Shown here: one piece after another, positions 8,939 to 12,500 of the stretch | Layout: each line of letters starts with the position of its first letter | Position numbering within the stretch: position 1 is the first letter of the stretch | Notes under the pieces: model-generated | Databases searched by the model: none | What the model was told of the DNA's origin: nothing | The model's input: only the letters and a program-made list of their open reading frames with translations | Assembly: GCA_030674155.1 (NCBI GenBank) | Contig: CM060328.1 | Span: forward strand, 44,925,595 to 44,938,094 | Direction: 5' to 3' | Length of the DNA: 12,500 nt | DNA from: Stramonita haemastoma | Taxonomy: Eukaryota > Mollusca > Gastropoda > Neogastropoda > Muricidae | Program-made: the position numbers and the translations under genes

Positions 8939-9411
8939 CAACAACATAGACTACACATATTTTTTTTTTTAAAACTTCAGTTGACTACTGTATACATTAT
9001 ATCTTCAAAACTGACATGCTGCGTGGTTAAAAGAACAAGCGTTAAGAAAAAATCGTGTGGGCATAACTCCTAAGCGAACTGTTTCAATGAAGGAATGATG
9101 ACCTTCTGTCGCTCCAAAATAGGGGTATGGAAAACTATAAACAAAGAAAAAAATGGCAATGATATTTTAAAATACAGTATAAATGATAAAAACATGATGT
9201 TTGGCGCTACATAAATAGAAGAAATCAGAAACAAAGCGTTTTGTTCACGACGGTGTTATGTTTATGAACCAACATAATAAAACATAAATTCCTTTGTAAA
9301 GGTCTTAGCAGAAGAAATAAACATAAATAACAGTAATAAAGTTTTCTTTCATGATGTACTTCTGGTACTAAACACGAACTACTATCCACACATTTTCTAC
9401 AAATATGTTTT
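8939..9411. other. Unique AT-rich sequence
   Basis: No gene is recognised. The right end may belong to the diverged SINE at 9412-9695. Confidence 0.5.
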
Positions 9412-9695
9412 ATTGTCTGTTCTTAACGGCACGTAATGGTCCTACTCTTCCGAAAGGCAAAACAGGTTTTTTAGTGTGTGCAAGGTGTTTTACGTACGTT
9501 TGTACACAAGGCCTCGGTTTCTTGTTTCATCTGAAGGACTTTCGGAAGAGTGGAAGTCAGTACTGATGCAAAAAACATGGTTAAAAAATAAACACAAAAA
9601 CAACTTTGAACGGGACCACGGTGGTGACTCGAACCCGGGCTCTACCCTGGCGGTCAAATCCCGAGGGCAGCGCTCTAACCACTAGGCTACCCCCT
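9412..9695 (-). mobile_element. tRNA-derived SINE, older diverged copy
   Basis: On the minus strand the element starts with a tRNA-like head. It has an A-box-like TAGCCTAGTGG (9679-9689) and a B-box-like GGGTTCGAGTCA (9625-9636), the two internal RNA polymerase III promoter elements. The body matches the copies at 10331 and 11485, including CGGCAC, CCTACTCTT, AAAACAGG and GGCCTCGGTTT read on the plus strand. The gap between the boxes is 42 bases, against 31 in the other two full copies, so the head belongs to a different subfamily or carries an insertion. Many CpG positions of the other copies are TpG or CpA here, which suggests greater age. The left (3') limit is uncertain. TTCATG occurs both at about 9348 and just after the head at 9696, so the element may extend to about 9354 with that as a target duplication. 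Confidence 0.8.
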
Positions 9696-10099
9696 TCATG
9701 TCTAACTATCTTATATTGATATAAGAGAAAAAAGGTTCTAAAATTTGCCATGAAGGCAAACAGACTGGAATAGGAAAGGAGAGTGATTAAGAGGAAACTG
9801 GATCTGTACCCTACAAAGCCAAGGTGTGGTCGAGGCTACAGTCGGTTAAAGCGGATAACTGGAATGGCACATTATTTTAGTTGTGTTTACCGTGTTTTAG
9901 AATTCATATTTCCCATTGTTTTATGTTCCTGCAACCCACACACTACCACCATCAAATTGCCTAAGAACGTGAGAAAAAATGTATACTTATTTTCTGTACA
10001 TTTCAACATACAGACAGCAAAGTTACATTGCATGCAATCAAACGTGTCCAATAATTATATGGAAAAAAAGTATACATATACAAAAAACTTCACAAATGT
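9696..10099. other. Unique AT-rich sequence
   Basis: A plus-strand frame starting at 9783 runs into the AT and GT repeats and has no recognisable domain. A small palindrome (CTTATAT TG ATATAAG, 9710-9725) lies at the left end. Confidence 0.5.
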
Positions 10100-10124
10100 T
10101 TATATATATATGTATATACATATA

Positions 10125-10186
<62 letters not shown>

Positions 10187-10208
10187 TTATATATATATAA
10201 TATATATT
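10100..10208. repeat. AT microsatellite
   Basis: Short TATATA segments lead into a pure AT run at about 10129-10179, then AATATATATT-type units. It is self-complementary and could extrude as a cruciform. Confidence 0.92.
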
Positions 10209-10260
10209 TACCAGATGAAGAGCCACGTATATACACTAACTGTTACCAGGACACTGACTC

Positions 10261-10270
10261 TGTGTGTGAG

Positions 10271-10328
<58 letters not shown>
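10261..10328. repeat. GT microsatellite (left flank of SINE)
   Basis: TG units, with a pure run at 10272-10327, end where the SINE tail begins. Confidence 0.93.
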
Positions 10329-10330
10329 TG

Positions 10331-10677
10331 TTTATTTTTTATATTTATTCTTTTATATCGAGGATAATGAGATAAGCACTCTTGTGCTCTTTTACATCCA
10401 GTCCCCATGTGTTTGCAGTTTTGTCAGTCTTGTCATCTGTTCCTACCGGCACACAATGGCCTACTCTTACGAAAAGTGAAACAGGATTTAACGTGTGCCC
10501 AAGATGTTCTGCGTGCGTTCGCACACGGGGCCTCGGTTTATAGTCTATCCGAAAGACTTTTGGGGAGAATGGAGTCAGCGCTGATGTTAACTCCAGGGGA
10601 AAAATCCCCTCGAACGGGAATCGAATCCGGGTCGTCAAATGGCCAGCGCAATGTTCTGACCACTAGGCTAATCCGTC
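10331..10677 (-). mobile_element. tRNA-derived SINE, full-length copy inside a GT microsatellite
   Basis: Read on the minus strand, this copy has an A-box TAGCCTAGTGG (10660-10670), a B-box GGATTCGATTCC (10617-10628), a body of about 250 bases and an AT-rich 3' tail (10331-10370). It aligns almost end to end with the copy at 11485-11842, by eye at roughly 85-90 percent identity. Short GT tracts flank both sides (10272-10327 and 10682 onward), so the target duplication cannot be separated from the repeat. Reading frames that cross it are not genes: they fuse SINE sequence with microsatellite. Confidence 0.87.
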
Positions 10678-10680
10678 AAA

Positions 10681-10681
<1 letters not shown>

Positions 10682-10768
<87 letters not shown>

Positions 10769-10918
10769 GTGTCTGTGTCTGTGTCTGGTCTGTGTGTCTG
10801 TGTCTGTCTGTGTCTGTGTGTCTGTCTGTGTCTGTCTTGTCTGTGTGTCTGTGTCTGTGTGTTGTGTCTGTGTCTGTGTTGTGTGTCTGTCTGTGATGTG
10901 TGTGTCGTGTGTGTGAAT
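10682..10918. repeat. GT microsatellite grading into TGTGTC/TGTC units (right flank of SINE)
   Basis: Pure TG (10682-10728), one GGTG interruption and more TG to 10766 are followed by a GTGTCT and GTCT mixture to about 10890. Confidence 0.93.
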
Positions 10919-11123
10919 AAGTATGTAAACACAGCCATGCGCCAAGGTAGCAAACTAGTATGTGTATAAACATGAGAGCTATTTATTTGGGTTCCCAAAG
11001 AACACCTTCTTCTTCCAGCCTGTTTCTGGAAGCAGTTTGCCACTAGATGTCACATGAGGCGCCATGCCTAAACACAAACTCTCACCCGCCAAAGCTAGTT
11101 TTGCCACAAGAAAATAGCAACAC

Positions 11124-11245
11124 TAACACACACATACAAAGACACACACACACACGCGAGCGCACACACGCACGCACAAAAAACACACACACACTTATAA
11201 ACCACACTTTCATGCACGTTTTTATGCATGCACACACGTACAGAC
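11124..11245. repeat. CA-rich imperfect repeat
   Basis: CA blocks with ACGCGAGCGC and GCACGCAC interruptions, ending in CAGACAGAGAGACAGAGAG. Confidence 0.8.
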
Positions 11246-11311
11246 AGAGAGACAGAGAGGACTTCTCTTTTAACATCACTATTTAAAGTGAAGGGAGGTA
11301 AGCCGGAAGAA

Positions 11312-11484
11312 CACACACACATATACACGCGCATGCGCGCGCACACACACACACACACACACACGCATGCATGCGCACACACACGAGCAGAGAGAGAGAA
11401 GAGAGAGGAGAGAGAGAGAGAGAGCAGAGAGAGAGAGAGGAGAGAGATTAGAGAAGAGAGAGAAAGAGTGATAGAAGAGGAGAG
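11312..11484. repeat. CA then GA microsatellite with CG-alternating segment
   Basis: ACACGCGCATGCGCGCGCAC (about 11325-11344) is an alternating purine-pyrimidine segment inside a CA tract to 11384. GA repeats with GAGGAGAG interruptions then run to the SINE tail at 11485. Confidence 0.9.
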
Positions 11485-11842
11485 ATTTGATTTGATTTGA
11501 TTTGATTTGATTTATTCTTTTATATCGATGATAACACAATAAGCACTCTTGTGCTTTTTTACATCCAGTTCCCGTGTGTATGCAGTTTTGTAAATGTCAT
11601 CTGTTCCCACCGGCACACGATGGCCTACTCTTACGAAAAGCGGAACAGGATTTAACGTGTGCGCAAGATGTTCTGAGTGCGTTCGCACACGGGGCCTTGG
11701 TTTTAAGTCTCATCCGAAGAACTTTTGGGGAGAGTGGAGTCAGCACCGAAGTTAACTCCAGGAGAAAAATCTCCTCGACCGGAATCAAACCCGTGTCGTC
11801 AAATTGCCAGCGCAATGTTCTGACCACTAGGCTATCCGTCCC
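11485..11842 (-). mobile_element. tRNA-derived SINE, full-length copy with (ATTTG)n tail, inside a GA microsatellite
   Basis: Read on the minus strand, the head has an A-box TAGCCTAGTGG (11824-11834) and a B-box-like GGGTTTGATTCC (11781-11792). The body is shared with the other copies. The 3' end is a pentanucleotide tail (11485-11512, AAATC on the minus strand), as expected for a SINE mobilised by a LINE that primes on short tandem repeats. GA repeats lie on both sides (11385-11484 and 11843 onward). This is the best reference copy in the window because both ends are clear. Confidence 0.88.
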
Positions 11843-11870
11843 GAGAGAGAGAGAGAGAGAGAGAAGAGAG

Positions 11871-11917
<47 letters not shown>

Positions 11918-12035
11918 CAGAGACAGAGACAGAGACAGAGACAGAGACACAGAGACACAGAGAGACACAGAGACACAGAGAGACACAGAGAGAGAGAGAG
12001 ACAGAGAGAAAGAGAGAGACAGAGGCAGACAAAGA
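11843..12035. repeat. GA microsatellite with GACAGA and GACACAGA higher-order units
   Basis: GA units (11843-11910) are followed by AGAGAC hexamers (about 11918-11946), ACACAGAG-type units that themselves repeat (11945-11990) and GA again. Confidence 0.9.
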
Positions 12036-12040
12036 AGATA

Positions 12041-12110
<70 letters not shown>

Positions 12111-12200
12111 CACACACAAACAAACACACCACACCACACACAAACACACACACACAAACACACACATACACACACACTCACTCACTCACACACACTCACT
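12041..12200. repeat. CA microsatellite and CACT units
   Basis: A pure run of about 34 CA units (12042-12109) is followed by CAAA and ACCACA variants and then CACTCACTCAC. Confidence 0.94.
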
Positions 12201-12229
12201 TATTCACTCACACATTCAGGCGTGCGCAC

Positions 12230-12257
12230 ACAACAACAACAACAACAACAACAAAAA
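12230..12257. repeat. CAA microsatellite
   Basis: About eight to nine CAA units. They lie within the putative intron of the right-edge exon. Confidence 0.9.
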
Positions 12258-12310
12258 ACCAACATCCATAAAAACAGCTACAACAACACTACTGACGACA
12301 CCAGTTGCCT

Positions 12311-12319
12311 GTACTCACC
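12311..12319 (-). promoter_or_regulatory. Candidate 5' splice site (minus strand)
   Basis: On the minus strand the sequence reads G|GTGAGTAC, matching the metazoan donor consensus GTRAGT at all six intron positions. It terminates an otherwise open frame. The intron side quickly becomes CAA- and CA-rich (on the plus strand), which suits an intron and not an exon. Confidence 0.5.
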
Positions 12320-12500
12320 ATCGAATGCCTGGAGTTGCGGAAGACTGATGATCAGAAGAACGGCCACCTTCTGCCATTGGGAACACACTGTCCGGAATCT
12401 CCTTGCCTTCATCATGTACTTCTCTGCTTCCATACACCGTGTCCATCGAAGCTTCAGACAGTGTATAACAGTTGCTTCGGTGAAATCTGTTATTCTTGCT
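12319..12500 (-). CDS. Candidate partial coding exon with signal-peptide-like end and splice donor
   Basis: The minus strand is open for 60 codons from the window edge to a donor-like site (exon ...GATG, intron GTGAGTAC, with the intron starting at 12318). The exon ends after the first base of a codon, giving a phase-1 intron. In-frame methionines lie at 12433, 12415 and 12412, none in a strong start context, so the start could be here or the exon could continue upstream outside the window. From the 12412 Met the peptide begins MKARRFR (basic), then has the hydrophobic core VAVLLIISLP and ends LQA-FD. This has the n-, h- and c-region order of a signal peptide, with possible cleavage after Ala. 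Signal-peptide exons ending in phase 1 are common for secreted animal proteins. The mature protein is not visible, so no function is assigned. Alternatives are a short membrane helix or a chance open frame. A second open frame starting at 12446 (MDTVYGS...) reads across the same bases, so the frame is not proven. Confidence 0.42.

Noticed and set aside
8302..8958. 218-codon minus-strand frame and overlapping Lys/Arg/Glu plus-strand frames
   Set aside because: These come from the GAA/CAA/GGA repeat. Open frames exist on both strands at once, as expected for a stop-free repeat.
9476..9685. 69-codon plus-strand frame
   Set aside because: It lies wholly inside the minus-strand SINE copy and is not kept in the other copies.
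9625..9695. A functional tRNA gene on the minus strand
   Set aside because: A- and B-box-like sequences are present, but no complete acceptor stem is apparent and the similarity continues into a shared SINE body, so it is the head of a retroposon.
11597..12181. 194-codon minus-strand frame
   Set aside because: It joins CA and GA repeats to the SINE; the non-repetitive part is SINE sequence also found at 10331-10677.

Overview
The window looks like non-coding DNA from an animal nuclear genome. It has no operons, ribosome binding sites or long non-repetitive reading frames. It does have tRNA-derived SINEs with Pol III promoter boxes, very dense simple repeats and eukaryotic splice-site sequences. 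The repeat composition (GT, CT, CTG and GAA tracts, SINEs with a tRNA-like head and a pentanucleotide tail) would suit a mollusc or another lophotrochozoan. That placement is inference; no species can be named from the sequence.

Layout. Bases 60-490 are a CTG/GCT tract. Bases 500-3400 are mostly unique AT-rich sequence broken by GA, GT and AT tracts, with one acceptor-like polypyrimidine tract and CAG ending at 2991. Bases 3430-4280 hold GA, GT (about 44 units uninterrupted) and CT tracts. Bases 4789-4932 contain a decayed minisatellite with a 16-bp period, with further copies at 5113-5161 and possibly 5247-5275. Bases 5360-6990 are dominated by CT, ACTC, CTGT and GT repeats and include two sequences that resemble retroposon 3' ends. 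Bases 7385-7813 are a 429-bp segment bounded by inverted repeats (34 of 41 positions match), probably a non-autonomous DNA transposon. Bases 8445-8938 are a long GAA/CAA/GGA trinucleotide domain with GAATTGC interruptions.

Four copies of one SINE family lie at 8028-8205 (plus strand, 5'-truncated), 9412-9695, 10331-10677 and 11485-11842 (minus strand). The last two are each flanked on both sides by the same dinucleotide repeat, so they appear to have inserted into existing microsatellites.

The only plausible protein-coding sequence is at the right edge, on the minus strand (12319-12500). It is an open frame that runs off the window, encodes a basic then hydrophobic stretch like a signal peptide, and ends at a strong splice donor in phase 1. 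If real, the repeat-rich sequence to its left is its intron. The long reading frames elsewhere (poly-Cys/Val, poly-Leu/Ser, poly-Ala/Leu, poly-Lys/Glu/Arg, poly-His/Thr) are products of microsatellites that lack stop codons, and none is called as a gene. I found no convincing new biological system; the most useful signals are the SINE family, the inverted-repeat element, the 16-bp minisatellite and the possible signal-peptide exon.
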